64,000 nucleotides of DNA from Parachlamydiales bacterium (GCA_041671045.1 JBAZCF010000002.1:248001-312000), one strand, 5' to 3'. Positions 33,044 to 42,975 are shown, counted from the stretch's first letter. Notes: generated by a model from the sequence alone, not told the origin. Made by a program: numbers and translations.

Positions 33044-35213
33044 AGATAGATTCCTGTTTCAGTGGGAGCGGATTGACGGCAGGTGTTTCTGCGGGAGTAT
33101 CGAAGCGAGGCGCTGGGGCTTCTACAGGATCGGCTGTATAGCTTTTTTGTGGGGCAGGGTCATTGAAAGATGGGGATGTTGTGAGGGGGGATCCGATACC
33201 AAGATTTTTTAGGAGGGCTTCCAGTTGGTAATATTTCTCCAGCTGGCGTTCGGTCTCTTGGAGGCGGTTGTGCATGTTTTGTAGTTTGCGTTCACCATTT
33301 TGAGATTGTTCGAACATATCGAAATATTTTTTTTCCCAATTGCGGGAGTATTCTTCGGCTTGGCGGCGTGACTCCAGGTATTGATCTTCTTGTCGGCGCG
33401 CGGCAAGGCGATGTTCTTCCAGCTTAATGTTTAGGTCGTCGACTTGGGAGCATGTTTTAGAGAGGGTGTGCTGCAGGTCGTGGAGTGCTTTGTCGAGTTC
33501 CTTATTTTTCTCGGCCAGGAGAGTGCATTCCTTGACCTTTTTAGCGAGGTGATGGTGCGAAAGCTTAAGAGCGTTTTCCTTTTCGACATGCACATTTTCG
33601 CTTTGGCGGAGGGATTCTTCCAGTTGTGAGAAGCGGGATTTAGAGATTTCGTTATCTTGGTGCAGGACGGTGAGTTTATGTTCTCGGGAAAGAATGGCCT
33701 CTTGGTATTGTTCTTCTCTTTTTTCCAGATGTTTGATGCTGGAGAGGGCCGTAAGGAATTGTTCAGTGAGGGCTACGTATCTTTCGTCGAGGGAATAAAA
33801 TTGTTCTTCTGTCTCTTTGAGGTGGGACAGTTGCGCTTGCATGAGGGCCAGTTCTTCGCTCAAGACGCCCACTTGCGATTGCAGTGTTTCTAATTGTGCT
33901 TCGTATTCTTGTGTGCGCAGGCTTAGCTGTTGGTGGGTTGCGGCATAGTGCGTGGATTCGGTTTCGTAAGCTTCGATTTTCGTTTCCGCTAGCTGGCGCC
34001 ATTCGTGGGCATCTTGCAAGCTCTTTTGATGGAGCTCTATCGTTTCGCGTGTTTCGGTGAGAGCTTGCTCCAGCGAGGTATTGTGGCGTAGCTGGGCGTC
34101 GTTTTGCTCGTTCAGGTAGTGGATAGTCTGGTGCTGGTCTTCTGCTAGGCGTTGGATAGCAGAAAGTGACGATTGGGTTGCCTGCAGGTCAGTGCTGAGA
34201 GTTTCTGCCTTTTGGCGCAATTCACCGAGTTCTTTTTGCAGGTTCTGCTTGTCGAATTTGAATTGATCGATAATTTGATTGGAGGAGAGGAGGGAAGAAT
34301 CTTTCTTTTGTAGTTCTTGCTGAACGATGATAGTGCGGGTTTTCAGCTGTTTGAATTGTTCTTGAAGCTGATGGAGTTCATGTTCTGCTTGCTGTTTGCG
34401 TTGTTTGGAATCTTCGTTTTCTTGCTGGGATTGCTTTAAGGCGACATGAGCTACTTCGAGCTGATTCTCAAGCGATTTGACCATCTCCTGCGCGCGTAGG
34501 TATTCTTCTTCGAGCTGCTTGCTTTCGAGAGTGGCTTCTTCTTGTCTTTCGCGCAGGTGCTGGATTACTCTTTGGAGTTGTTCGGAGTGTTGGCGGCCTT
34601 CATTTATTTCGCTAAGGAGGCGTTCATTTTCTTCGGCAATGGTATTCTTGGCGTACACTTCTTCTTCCAAAGCACTGTCGAGCAGCTGCTTATGGTCTAG
34701 TGCGCGGCGGTAACTATTTTCAAATTGCTGAAGTTCCGCAATGCGTTTGTCGCGTTCTTTGATGGCTAGAGCGAGTTTTTCGAGGCGGCTTTTTTGCATT
34801 TCAGCGCTGGCGCGTTCTGCATCGATCATCTCTTTCGCCGCATCGAGATCGCGTTGTGTCGTTCTTAGCGCATTTTGTGCGCTGCGTAGATCTATGAGGC
34901 TTTGTTCAAGCTTTAAAGTGGCTTCGGGATCATGCTGTGGATCGGTGAGAGAGACACGGACTTTGTCGAATTCGGAGCGTGTTTTCTCGTGATCGCGGTG
35001 GGCTTGTTCTAATAATTGTTTGAGGAGGTTTTGCTGTCCTTTAAGGATGGTATTTTCCTGGCGGAACTCATCCAAGGATTCCAGAGCGGCTTCCTGTTTC
35101 TTTTTAAGTACAAGAATGATCTTTTTAAGTTTGTCCGCATCAAGAGTACCGATGGCGGTTTGCTCATCGTATTGTGTCGACGGGATGTTCTCTGGGTGAT
35201 CTCTTTTTTCCAT
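32994..35213 (-). CDS. Long coiled-coil protein, 739 residues
   Basis: Residues 25-670 are almost pure heptad-repeat coiled coil, rich in Gln, Glu, Leu and Lys, with no membrane segment, signal peptide or ATPase motif. The C-terminal 80 residues are Pro/Ala-rich and end NNNYKRKEHLFD. The position directly before ruvC matches the chlamydial CT503 locus, so it is probably a diverged orthologue, a Chlamydiae-specific protein. Possible roles are structural, but none is shown by the sequence. The ATG at 35213 lacks a clear Shine-Dalgarno and is divergent from the GT9 gene, with a 134-base spacer. Confidence 0.8.
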   Translation of the reverse strand: MEKRDHPENIPSTQYDEQTAIGTLDADKLKKIILVLKKKQEAALESLDEFRQENTILKGQQNLLKQLLEQAHRDHEKTRSEFDKVRVSLTDPQHDPEATLKLEQSLIDLRSAQNALRTTQRDLDAAKEMIDAERASAEMQKSRLEKLALAIKERDKRIAELQQFENSYRRALDHKQLLDSALEEEVYAKNTIAEENERLLSEINEGRQHSEQLQRVIQHLRERQEEATLESKQLEEEYLRAQEMVKSLENQLEVAHVALKQSQQENEDSKQRKQQAEHELHQLQEQFKQLKTRTIIVQQELQKKDSSLLSSNQIIDQFKFDKQNLQKELGELRQKAETLSTDLQATQSSLSAIQRLAEDQHQTIHYLNEQNDAQLRHNTSLEQALTETRETIELHQKSLQDAHEWRQLAETKIEAYETESTHYAATHQQLSLRTQEYEAQLETLQSQVGVLSEELALMQAQLSHLKETEEQFYSLDERYVALTEQFLTALSSIKHLEKREEQYQEAILSREHKLTVLHQDNEISKSRFSQLEESLRQSENVHVEKENALKLSHHHLAKKVKECTLLAEKNKELDKALHDLQHTLSKTCSQVDDLNIKLEEHRLAARRQEDQYLESRRQAEEYSRNWEKKYFDMFEQSQNGERKLQNMHNRLQETERQLEKYYQLEALLKNLGIGSPLTTSPSFNDPAPQKSYTADPVEAPAPRFDTPAETPAVNPLPLKQESIFENPNNNYKRKEHLFD

Positions 35214-35347
35214 GATCGTATGCCGAAAGCTTGTTTTTTTTAGGGATCATAGTGTTTGTTGCATTAGATGTGCAACAAAAACCAGCCATTGATTTTCTGT
35301 CTTAGGTGGCGTATACTGATACTTTTGGGATTTCTAGAGGGATAAGG

Positions 35348-36397
35348 ATGTCAGAGTTTCAATCAATTCAAAGAATTATAGTACGGATGCCAAATTGGCT
35401 AGGGGATTGCGTCATGGCTACTCCTATATTGCAGGATTTGCGCACTCGATTTCCACACGCTAAAATCACTGCGATGTGTCAAAATTCTATTGGGGGTCTT
35501 TTATTACAGGACCCTAATATAGATGCGATCTTCAGTTTTAAAAAACCTAATGGGTGGATTCATCGCAAGCAGCATAATGATATTATTGAGCCTATCCGCT
35601 TAGAGAAATATGACTTAGGGATATTGCTAACTAACTCATTTTCATCCGCTTGGTGGTTTTTACGCGGCAAGGTCAAACAACGTATCGGGTTTGAGGGAAA
35701 TTTCAGGTCTTACCTATTATCAAAAGCGATCCCATTTCCAAAGAATGTTGAAACACAACATCTTGTGGATACATATAAAGATTTGCTCCAGCCATTGGGA
35801 ATTCCCCATTCTACGACTGCGCCGCATCTTTATGTCAATGAAGAGGAAAGATCCCACGCAAGAGACTTATTGGTTCGTTGCGGCTGGAATCCTCAGAAAC
35901 ATTGCTTAGTAGGCATTAATCCCGGGGCTGCGTACGGAACGGCGAAGTGCTGGCTCCCAGATAGGTTTAAAGCTTTGACAGAGAAGCTTTTAAGTGATCC
36001 TAGGATGTTTGTTGTCTTTTTTGGAGACGCATCGGGCTCCCCTTTAGTGGAAAGTATTTGCGAAGGCTTCCCTGAAAGAGTACTGAATCTCGCCGGTAAG
36101 ACAACTCTACGCGAGCTGCTGGCTTTGATCGCATTATGTGAGGCGTTCCTGACAAATGATAGCGGGCCTATGCACATTGCTGCTGCTTTGGGCACACCAT
36201 TGGTCGCACTTTTTGGTTCGACTAGCGATGTGAAGACAGGACCTTATGGCGATGGGCCGAAAGTTGTCATCCATAAAAGAGTGGAGTGTTCTCCTTGTTA
36301 TAAGCGAGTTTGTCCTATTGACTTTAGGTGTATGAAGCGTATAGAAACAGACGAAGTGTATGATGCAATATTAAGTGTGCGCCAACATAAGTGCTGA
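35348..36397 (+). CDS. GT9 glycosyltransferase (heptosyltransferase II-like)
   Basis: A 349-residue cytoplasmic GT-B enzyme that transfers a heptose-type sugar to the lipopolysaccharide core. It has the N-terminal signature RMPNWLGDCVMATPILQDLR (about 12-31), and the C-terminal donor site TNDSGPMHIAAALGTPLVAL followed by FGSTS (about 270-295). Start: the ORF is open from a GTG at 35306, but the ATG at 35348 has AGGGATAAGG just upstream and fits the family's usual N-terminus. Chlamydia itself makes a heptose-free LPS, so this points to a longer core in this organism, or another acceptor. It runs 1 base before the pyrophosphorylase gene. Confidence 0.88.
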   Translation: MSEFQSIQRIIVRMPNWLGDCVMATPILQDLRTRFPHAKITAMCQNSIGGLLLQDPNIDAIFSFKKPNGWIHRKQHNDIIEPIRLEKYDLGILLTNSFSSAWWFLRGKVKQRIGFEGNFRSYLLSKAIPFPKNVETQHLVDTYKDLLQPLGIPHSTTAPHLYVNEEERSHARDLLVRCGWNPQKHCLVGINPGAAYGTAKCWLPDRFKALTEKLLSDPRMFVVFFGDASGSPLVESICEGFPERVLNLAGKTTLRELLALIALCEAFLTNDSGPMHIAAALGTPLVALFGSTSDVKTGPYGDGPKVVIHKRVECSPCYKRVCPIDFRCMKRIETDEVYDAILSVRQHKC

Positions 36398-36398
36398 G

Positions 36399-37412
36399 AT
36401 GGAAAAAGCGGATATCAAACCTTTAAAGCAATATGACTACGTCCAAAACCTTTCCCTGGCTCAAGAGGGTGCAGAACTTCTAAAGCAAGGAAAGGCCGGG
36501 TGTTTGATTGTTGCCGGGGGGCAGGGAACGCGTTTGGGCTATAACGGACCGAAAGGGTGCTTTGAGATTTCTTCGGGAGTCACCCTCTTTTCTATGCTTT
36601 CCAAAAAAATTCATCGTTCCTCCTTTCAATCCGGACGGAAATTACCCGTCGCGATCATGACCTCCCAGGGAAATCATCAAGAGACAGTAGATTATTTCAA
36701 GTCACACCAATATTTCGAGTTGGATCCCGATCAAATAGACTTTTTTATCCAAGATGAGCTGCCCGTTTTAAGTTTGGAAGGCACTGCGATGCTGGATGCG
36801 GAAGGCAACACAATTGAAGCACCAGCAGGCAATGGAGTGAGTTTAAATGCCTTTGCAGCGCAAGGGTTAGCGAAAAAATGGAAAAGCCTTGGTGTAGAAC
36901 AGGTTACGTTCGTACAGGTAGATAATCTACTTTCCGATCCCTTTGATCCCCTCCTACTCGCCTATCAATCTCAAGGGGGGCAAGATGTGACCCTAAAGGC
37001 CGGATTAAGGGGAGATACCGCAGAGAAAGTAGGAGTCATTGTCGAATTGAATGGCCGTCCAGGCATTGTCGAATATATGGAAATGGATGATGAGGAACGG
37101 ATAGCCTTGAATGCTCACGGCAAACTTTTACATGCCTGCGCCAACTTGGGGATGTATTGCTTCCGATTAGATTTCATTCAAAAGCTATATGACATGAAAG
37201 CCTTAAGTCTAATGCCTTTGCACCAAGCAAGAAAATCCATTCCTCAAGCGAATGATGAATTAGGCTATAAATCTGAATATTTTATTTTTGATGTCCTGCC
37301 TTTTTCAGAAAAGACGCGCGTATTGCTATATCCGCGAGAAGACTGCTTTGCGCCTTTAAAAGATCGAAAAGACCTCGATTTTTTAAAAACTCTACTCCCT
37401 AAATTGAATTAG
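36399..37412 (+). CDS. UDP-N-acetylglucosamine-type pyrophosphorylase (UAP/AGX1 family)
   Basis: Makes a UDP-sugar from UTP and a sugar-1-phosphate. The 337-residue protein has the nucleotide-binding loop VAGGQGTRLGYNGPKGCFEI (about 39-58), the GxFxxxQxD-like EQVTFVQVDNLL (about 165), and the sugar-binding segment ELGYKSEYFIFDVLPFSE. It is of eukaryotic AGX1 style, as is the chlamydial CT715. In Chlamydia this gene stands beside gpsA; here 9 kb separate them. The ATG at 36399 follows the previous stop by one base, so coupling is likely. Confidence 0.88.
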   Translation: MEKADIKPLKQYDYVQNLSLAQEGAELLKQGKAGCLIVAGGQGTRLGYNGPKGCFEISSGVTLFSMLSKKIHRSSFQSGRKLPVAIMTSQGNHQETVDYFKSHQYFELDPDQIDFFIQDELPVLSLEGTAMLDAEGNTIEAPAGNGVSLNAFAAQGLAKKWKSLGVEQVTFVQVDNLLSDPFDPLLLAYQSQGGQDVTLKAGLRGDTAEKVGVIVELNGRPGIVEYMEMDDEERIALNAHGKLLHACANLGMYCFRLDFIQKLYDMKALSLMPLHQARKSIPQANDELGYKSEYFIFDVLPFSEKTRVLLYPREDCFAPLKDRKDLDFLKTLLPKLN

Positions 37413-37442
37413 GTGACATTTCGAAGGTGCTCTAATTTTCCT

Positions 37443-38753
37443 TCATTCTAAGTCCGTGTTCTTTAGGCCCATAAACATCATAAATTTCTTCAGCTTCAAT
37501 AACGATTGTAAATCCGTATCTATATTACAATCCTGTAGAGAAAACTGTTTAAGATTGGGCAGCTCCTCAACATGTTCAACAATTACCCTTAAGACCTTTA
37601 CATCTTTAACTCCTGCTAAAGATAAGGTATTTAGATTGTGTAGAGATTTGAATGAAGAACTCAGAGTCTCCGCAGTTATATTGTCTATATTACAGTCGTT
37701 AAGAGAAAGTTCTTTTAGATTTGGGATCTCTTTTAAATGCTCAATAATTACCTTTAAGGCCTTTTCATCTTTAACTTCCGTTAAAGATAAGGTGTTTAGA
37801 TTTTGCAGAGATTTGAATGAAGAACTCAGAATTTCCGCTTGCTCTTCGTTAAGGGTCTTAAATTCTAAGATGATTTTCTTAAGTTGAGGGCATTTTACAA
37901 TATTAGCACTAAATTCTTGAAGTTCTTGACTATCAGTTCTTAAGGCAGCACCATAGATTGTTTCCACACTCTCTGCATTTTGTTGTAATGTGGTGTTGAT
38001 TTGCTTGAGGTTGACGACGCCTGTCGCAGCTATAACAAGGGAACTACTTTCGACGGGGATATCAACTGGTTCAATTGCTGCGGATGAGCGCACAGGAGGT
38101 TCTTCAACAATAAGTTCCTCAAAATCATTCTCATTAAGGGGAGCCACCTTTGGATAGTATCCCGTTAAAAGGAAGGTTTCTGCATCTTGGGGGGATTTCA
38201 AATTTCCGGTCTGATCATAATACAGGCAATCACTTAAGACTTTATCCCATGCCGCCTTTGCGGATGGAACATCATCATGCATGAGGTGTTTTTTTACCTG
38301 ATCAAAGTCGCTTAGTAATTGTGATTTTTCATTTTCAGGCAGTTCACCGATTTTTTTTTCTATTGAGTGGTATTGTGTTAGAAAAACAGGTTCGTCTTCT
38401 TTTACTTCGACATCATTATTCGGCGAAATTGCTTTATGCAGAGGATAGAATTCTTCAAACTGCATGCTGAATACATTTTCACATTTGCTTATGGCGCTGT
38501 ATAGAGAGTACTGTTCTCTTAAGTGAAATAAACTGGGCAAACTCGTGATATTTTTAGAAGTTAGGACGGCATAAGCTCGTACCATTGAATTTAAGTTGCT
38601 TCCATCCTGAATAATTTCTTTTGCAACAGAATACAATTCCTCGTGGCTGCAAAACTTCTCATCTTTAATTAATTCATTAAAGTTTTTAGAGTTTACAGTC
38701 CCTACATTAAATGCAGTGACTAAATCCTGACGTGAATAACTTAAAGGTGTCAT
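37443..38753 (-). CDS. Leucine-rich-repeat protein (ribonuclease-inhibitor style)
   Basis: A 436-residue protein. Residues 1-240 are helical and charged without a signal peptide. The C-terminal part (about 275-430) holds leucine-rich repeats such as LQNLNTLSLTEVKDEKALKV and IPNLKELSLNDCNID. The repeats are about 27-28 residues, the length of the eukaryotic ribonuclease-inhibitor class. A pair of repeats is duplicated: DNA at 37626 and 37791 matches closely with a period of 165 bases, a recent tandem duplication. LRR proteins of intracellular bacteria are often secreted effectors. The gene is divergent from the kinase array and shares its AT-rich spacer of 136 bases. Confidence 0.75.
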   Translation of the reverse strand: MTPLSYSRQDLVTAFNVGTVNSKNFNELIKDEKFCSHEELYSVAKEIIQDGSNLNSMVRAYAVLTSKNITSLPSLFHLREQYSLYSAISKCENVFSMQFEEFYPLHKAISPNNDVEVKEDEPVFLTQYHSIEKKIGELPENEKSQLLSDFDQVKKHLMHDDVPSAKAAWDKVLSDCLYYDQTGNLKSPQDAETFLLTGYYPKVAPLNENDFEELIVEEPPVRSSAAIEPVDIPVESSSLVIAATGVVNLKQINTTLQQNAESVETIYGAALRTDSQELQEFSANIVKCPQLKKIILEFKTLNEEQAEILSSSFKSLQNLNTLSLTEVKDEKALKVIIEHLKEIPNLKELSLNDCNIDNITAETLSSSFKSLHNLNTLSLAGVKDVKVLRVIVEHVEELPNLKQFSLQDCNIDTDLQSLLKLKKFMMFMGLKNTDLE

Positions 38754-38889
38754 AGTAATACCTTTTATTATTATTTACTCTACTAATTTAAATTTATATT
38801 AGTTTAGATAATTTAATCTATATAATTAAATTTGTAATTAATTGGCATAGTAATTGCAATAAATACCTTGGAAATCAAGGAGATATGTT

Positions 38890-40587
38890 ATGACTGTTTT
38901 AGACCCAGGCCATGACTCACATTCTTCACATCATATAGGTCCTTTAGGTCCTTCTAAATCGCCTAATAAGGATGTAAAGCTCGAAGGTCACATTAATAAA
39001 AATAGCAATAATAAGAAGATATTAACAGTAGTGGATGCCGAGAATAATATCTTGTTTACAGGGGAAGTTAAAGAGAAGAAAGGCTTTAAAGATATTTTTA
39101 AACCTTTAAGAAAACTCACTATAGTAGACCCCCTAACACAGAGAGCTAAGCAGGTCTATGTAAAAGTCGATACGATTGCAATACACGGACTACCGGGAGC
39201 GCAAGGATCACTGAAAAATAAAAAAGCACAGGATGCCCTGTTTAAGCTTGCTAACGAAGTGCAACTAGAGCAGCTGCAAGCCCAATTCTATAGAAACCTA
39301 GAAATGGAGGCACCGCGTAAAAATAAAGAACCCCTAGAAGAAATAAAAGCAGTACACGAAGAAAAAGCGGTTTCCCATCCACATCGAGCTTCTCCTAGAG
39401 CAGCAATAGCACAAAAACTCCAAGAACAGCAAAAAACGATCAACGAAAAAGTGGAGCTGTTTAAAAAGGTAGAAATCAAGACCCCTATACATATCAATTA
39501 TGTCACTAGTGAAGGAGTTGATAAAAAACGTATTAATATCCCCTTGAATGAAGACCAAATGCGCGAGTTGGCCACTGAAATCGAATTAAATAAAGACAAG
39601 TGGATGGAGGAAGCGGACAAAAGCGGCTTTTGGATTAAGAAAGAAGTTACCCTTGAAGGTATGACTTTCCCGGTAAGCATAGAAATCTATCCTAAAGGAA
39701 GGGATAAAGAAGAGAAATTAGGCCGTGTGGATATCCAAATGGACTTTATTGCAAGAGGAGCTGCTAAGAAAGTTTTTAAGACCCTTCATTATGATACAGG
39801 GAGATTGAATGCAGGAGCTTATGTCAAAGGCCCTACAGTCAAAGAGCAAATGTCTGCAGAAAGAAAAATGATGAGCGGGCTGAAAAAAATGGCTGAAGAA
39901 GGAGAAGGAAAAGTTAAAAAGAAAATCCTAATCTCTAAAGCAACAGATTTACAAATCAAAATGAAGAAAGACGGAACGGCGACTAACCATGTTAAATTCA
40001 CTCAGAAGAAGTTCGACGGGGCGATGTATGATACACTCGTTGATAAATTAGAGATGCCGGATGGTACACCGCTCACACCTGAAATTAAAACCAAGCTAAT
40101 GCTCAGTTCACTCGATTCCTTAGAGCAGCTCCATAAGACGGGTATTATTCACGTCGATATTAAACCTGATAATATGCTTTTTGATGGCGGAAAATTTGAA
40201 GTACGTCTAGTCGATTACGATCTTTCCCAAAATAAAGGTGAGGCAGCCAATAAAATCAAGGGAACGCCTTTTTACATTGCCCCTGAGAACTTGATTCAAT
40301 GGTCTTATAAACAGGATGTCCACTACACCGAGCAAAGCGATCTATACTCCTTAGGCACTTCCTTTGCAGATGGTGACATCGACCCTTGGTGGGATATGGA
40401 TACAGGTATACCCGATATAGGAATGCTTTTAAGTATTAAAAATGGTACTGAACAAATCCCTGCAGAGGAACCCGCAGATAAAAATAGCTTTGAATGGGGA
40501 GTTTGGAAAATGACCCATTTCGACCCTAATCAACGTTTTCAATCAGCTGCAGAGGCAAAGACATTTTTTCAGTCTTTAACATTTTGA
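38890..40587 (+). CDS. Serine/threonine protein kinase paralogue 1 (DYD-type)
   Basis: First of five tandem kinase genes; 565 residues. The N-terminal 220 residues (highly charged, some basic repeats) precede the kinase domain (about 275-560). Visible motifs: glycine loop region IARGAAKKVFK, catalytic loop HVDIKPDN (421-428; His-Val-Asp instead of His-Arg-Asp), DYD (442-444) where most kinases have DFG, and APE (464-466). The last third has KMTHFDPNQRFQSAAEA, the conserved Arg region of subdomain XI. Catalytic Asp423, Lys425 and Asn428 are kept, so it may be active. Strong AAGGAG precedes the ATG. No transmembrane helix or signal peptide: cytosolic, or secreted into the host. Confidence 0.82.
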   Translation: MTVLDPGHDSHSSHHIGPLGPSKSPNKDVKLEGHINKNSNNKKILTVVDAENNILFTGEVKEKKGFKDIFKPLRKLTIVDPLTQRAKQVYVKVDTIAIHGLPGAQGSLKNKKAQDALFKLANEVQLEQLQAQFYRNLEMEAPRKNKEPLEEIKAVHEEKAVSHPHRASPRAAIAQKLQEQQKTINEKVELFKKVEIKTPIHINYVTSEGVDKKRINIPLNEDQMRELATEIELNKDKWMEEADKSGFWIKKEVTLEGMTFPVSIEIYPKGRDKEEKLGRVDIQMDFIARGAAKKVFKTLHYDTGRLNAGAYVKGPTVKEQMSAERKMMSGLKKMAEEGEGKVKKKILISKATDLQIKMKKDGTATNHVKFTQKKFDGAMYDTLVDKLEMPDGTPLTPEIKTKLMLSSLDSLEQLHKTGIIHVDIKPDNMLFDGGKFEVRLVDYDLSQNKGEAANKIKGTPFYIAPENLIQWSYKQDVHYTEQSDLYSLGTSFADGDIDPWWDMDTGIPDIGMLLSIKNGTEQIPAEEPADKNSFEWGVWKMTHFDPNQRFQSAAEAKTFFQSLTF

Positions 40588-40618
40588 TTTTCTTGGTGAT
40601 TTAAATATGAGGCGATAA

Positions 40619-41170
40619 ATGTCTCTGAATAGCTTAAAAAAATCACACAACCAAAATAAGAAAGTACAAAAGGAAGCTGGCGTTTCCGATAAAAGTGCTT
40701 TGAATCAGCTCGAACTTGAAAATATACAAGTTTCCTTTAGACAGAAATTATACCCTAGTGGATCGCTCTACCAGGTCTGTGATCAGAAGGTCCTTCCAAA
40801 TGGAGATGTTCTGACCGAAAAAATGCATACGCAACTGTTGATAGATTGTTTAAAAGCTTTGCAGCCTTTACACGTGCTAGGCATTGTTCACGGCAATCTC
40901 CGCAGTGGGAACATTAAAGTAAAATTCTCAAAACATCTAGGACGTTACACCATAAAAATTCCGGATATCAATATTGCAGGCCCTAGCGATACCAGCAGTG
41001 ATATCTACGCATTAGGATGTGCTTTTGGATATAACGAGAATGATAATATTAAAACACCTACCCATACTAAAGCTTGGGGTTTACGGAAAATGGCCCACCC
41101 TCAGCAGCAATACCGTTTCCATACTGCGCAAGAAGCACGTGAATATTTTGAAGATCTAAGTTCATCCTAG
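40619..41170 (+). CDS. Truncated pseudokinase
   Basis: A 183-residue relative of its neighbours that starts in the middle of the kinase N-lobe: residues 30-60 match FRQKLYPSGSLYQV, and the catalytic loop reads HGNLRSGN (91-98), where Asp is replaced by Asn and Arg by Gly. The DFD motif is degraded to PDIN. It still has a C-lobe with DIYALGCAFGY and RKMAHPQQQYRFHTAQEA. It lacks the glycine loop and the VAIK lysine, so it cannot be a normal kinase; it may be a decoy, a regulator of its neighbours, or a decaying copy. The gene has its own GAGG signal and intact frame, and lies 12 bases before paralogue 2, which argues that it is translated. Confidence 0.72.
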   Translation: MSLNSLKKSHNQNKKVQKEAGVSDKSALNQLELENIQVSFRQKLYPSGSLYQVCDQKVLPNGDVLTEKMHTQLLIDCLKALQPLHVLGIVHGNLRSGNIKVKFSKHLGRYTIKIPDINIAGPSDTSSDIYALGCAFGYNENDNIKTPTHTKAWGLRKMAHPQQQYRFHTAQEAREYFEDLSSS

Positions 41171-41182
41171 TAGGAGAACGCT

Positions 41183-42901
41183 ATGACAGGAATAACACCC
41201 TCAGCTTCCTCTGCGACTCCGCTTGTCTATGGATCTATACAAGCTAAGGGTCCAAAACAGAAAATGGTTGTTGTTATGAAGGATCATCATAACAACTTGA
41301 TTGCCTCTGGAGAGATTATTTCCAGGGCGAATTATATTACCAAGTCCCATAAAGAATATTATCGGGAAATTCTTATTGTCGATGATAACAAGAAATTTTC
41401 AAAAGCCTATATAAAAATAGGTACGATTAAAGCCTTTCAAGATACATTCAAAAGTATTATTTCTAAAGGAATCCTAAATAAGAAAGACTCGCAGGATGCT
41501 TTCTTTAGAAGCGTCATGCAGCATCAAGGGATAGATAAATTTGAGCAGCTAAATAAATTAGGCATGCAAATAGCTATTTCTGCAGGACCAAAAGGCGAAA
41601 AGTCATTTACCAACTATAGATTAGGTAAAGACCAGATCTTTGAGGTGGTGTCCACAATAGAAAAGAATAAAGACACATGGATCCAAGAAGCTAACGCGAA
41701 AGGCCACTGGGTTAAAAAGACCTTTAATGTCTCCGACCCGGTGTGGGGTGAAGTTAAAATCACGGTAGAGATCTTTCCCAAAACTCGACAACGTTTGGGA
41801 GATTTAGGACAGATTGATATCAAAATGAAGCACTTAGGTAAAGGCAGTCTAAAAAATGTTCACGAATCGTTTAACTATGAAAAAAATAAACTGCATGCGG
41901 GCTTATATGCCAAAATCGACACGGATAGCACCCGGACAGAAGAGGAAATCCAAGCACAAACAGAGCTGATCGCAAGTTTCCAAGCCCCCGATAATAAACC
42001 CCATACAAAAACCACATTTGCCATTTCTAAAGCAGTAGATGTCACTCACGTGATCAAACCCAACAAAATTTACGGCAAAGTAAAGTTCACCCAGCCTGTG
42101 TTTAAAGCGGGGTCGTTATCCCAGGTTCTATCTAACGGGTACCTGCCTAATGGGCAGCCGTTGGATTCAGGGATAATAAAACAATTCTACATAGATGTTC
42201 TAATCTCTTTAAGCCACATGGAAAAAATCGGCAGGGTCCATAGAGACGTAAAAGATGAGAACATTCAAGTCGAGTATTCAAAAAAACTAGGGCGTTATGT
42301 CGCTAAACTGGCCGATTTTGATCTTTCAACGAAGAAAAATTATGATGAAAATGCGTCAGGAACACCAGCCTACGCTGCACCTGAGATTATTTTAGTGGAA
42401 GGATTTGATGGACGTGCCGATCTCTATAGCTTAGGCAAGGTCATGAGCCAACAAGCGGATCCTTGGTGGCAAAAAAATGCCGATACCGGGGAATGGTCCA
42501 TCGATTTTGATAAGCTAATAAGAATTAGAAGTGAGAATACAACACCCTATAAGGAGCCCGCGGACCATAATAGTTACCCCTGGTTTGCATGGAAAATGAC
42601 GCATCCTGATCCAAATATGCGCTTTCAATCTGCTGCAGAAGCTTTATCCTACTATGAAAAACTTCCTGATCCTATGGCTGCCGGGATCGATATTTCAGCT
42701 GAATCACAGCTGGAGGGGAATATGGAGTTCTGGGAGCAAGGCGACATCCCTCCCGAACCTGAATATACAACCTATGAATCTCAAGATGAATTTGTTGATG
42801 ATGCCGTAGATGAGCAAAATAAAACCACTCAATCGGAATCGAACATCTCAAATAAACCGCTAAAGGAACCTGAACCGCGCAGAAATAGTATGAATTTCTA
42901 A
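41183..42901 (+). CDS. Serine/threonine protein kinase paralogue 2 (DFD-type)
   Basis: A 572-residue protein with the same plan as its neighbours: N-terminal conserved domain of about 210 residues (beginning PLVYGSIQAKGPKQKMVVVM), then a kinase domain: glycine loop LGKGSLKNV (G219, G221), likely ATP-binding Lys244 in AGLYAK, catalytic loop HRDVKDEN (353-360), DFD (378-380) in place of DFG, APE, and RADLYSLGKVM. All catalytic residues are present. A C-terminal acidic tail of about 80 residues (EPEYTTYESQDEF) is unique. AGGAG at the start. Soluble, no signal peptide. Confidence 0.85.
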   Translation: MTGITPSASSATPLVYGSIQAKGPKQKMVVVMKDHHNNLIASGEIISRANYITKSHKEYYREILIVDDNKKFSKAYIKIGTIKAFQDTFKSIISKGILNKKDSQDAFFRSVMQHQGIDKFEQLNKLGMQIAISAGPKGEKSFTNYRLGKDQIFEVVSTIEKNKDTWIQEANAKGHWVKKTFNVSDPVWGEVKITVEIFPKTRQRLGDLGQIDIKMKHLGKGSLKNVHESFNYEKNKLHAGLYAKIDTDSTRTEEEIQAQTELIASFQAPDNKPHTKTTFAISKAVDVTHVIKPNKIYGKVKFTQPVFKAGSLSQVLSNGYLPNGQPLDSGIIKQFYIDVLISLSHMEKIGRVHRDVKDENIQVEYSKKLGRYVAKLADFDLSTKKNYDENASGTPAYAAPEIILVEGFDGRADLYSLGKVMSQQADPWWQKNADTGEWSIDFDKLIRIRSENTTPYKEPADHNSYPWFAWKMTHPDPNMRFQSAAEALSYYEKLPDPMAAGIDISAESQLEGNMEFWEQGDIPPEPEYTTYESQDEFVDDAVDEQNKTTQSESNISNKPLKEPEPRRNSMNF

Positions 42902-42975
42902 CATAAGTCTTAGATGCATTTTGAGAGATATACAGATGATTTTTTTAATAAGTTATTAAATAGTTGGAGAAGATA

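Noticed and set aside
35306..35347. GTG start giving a 14-residue longer GT9 enzyme
   Set aside because: The ATG at 35348 has a good Shine-Dalgarno and matches the usual N-terminus of the family.
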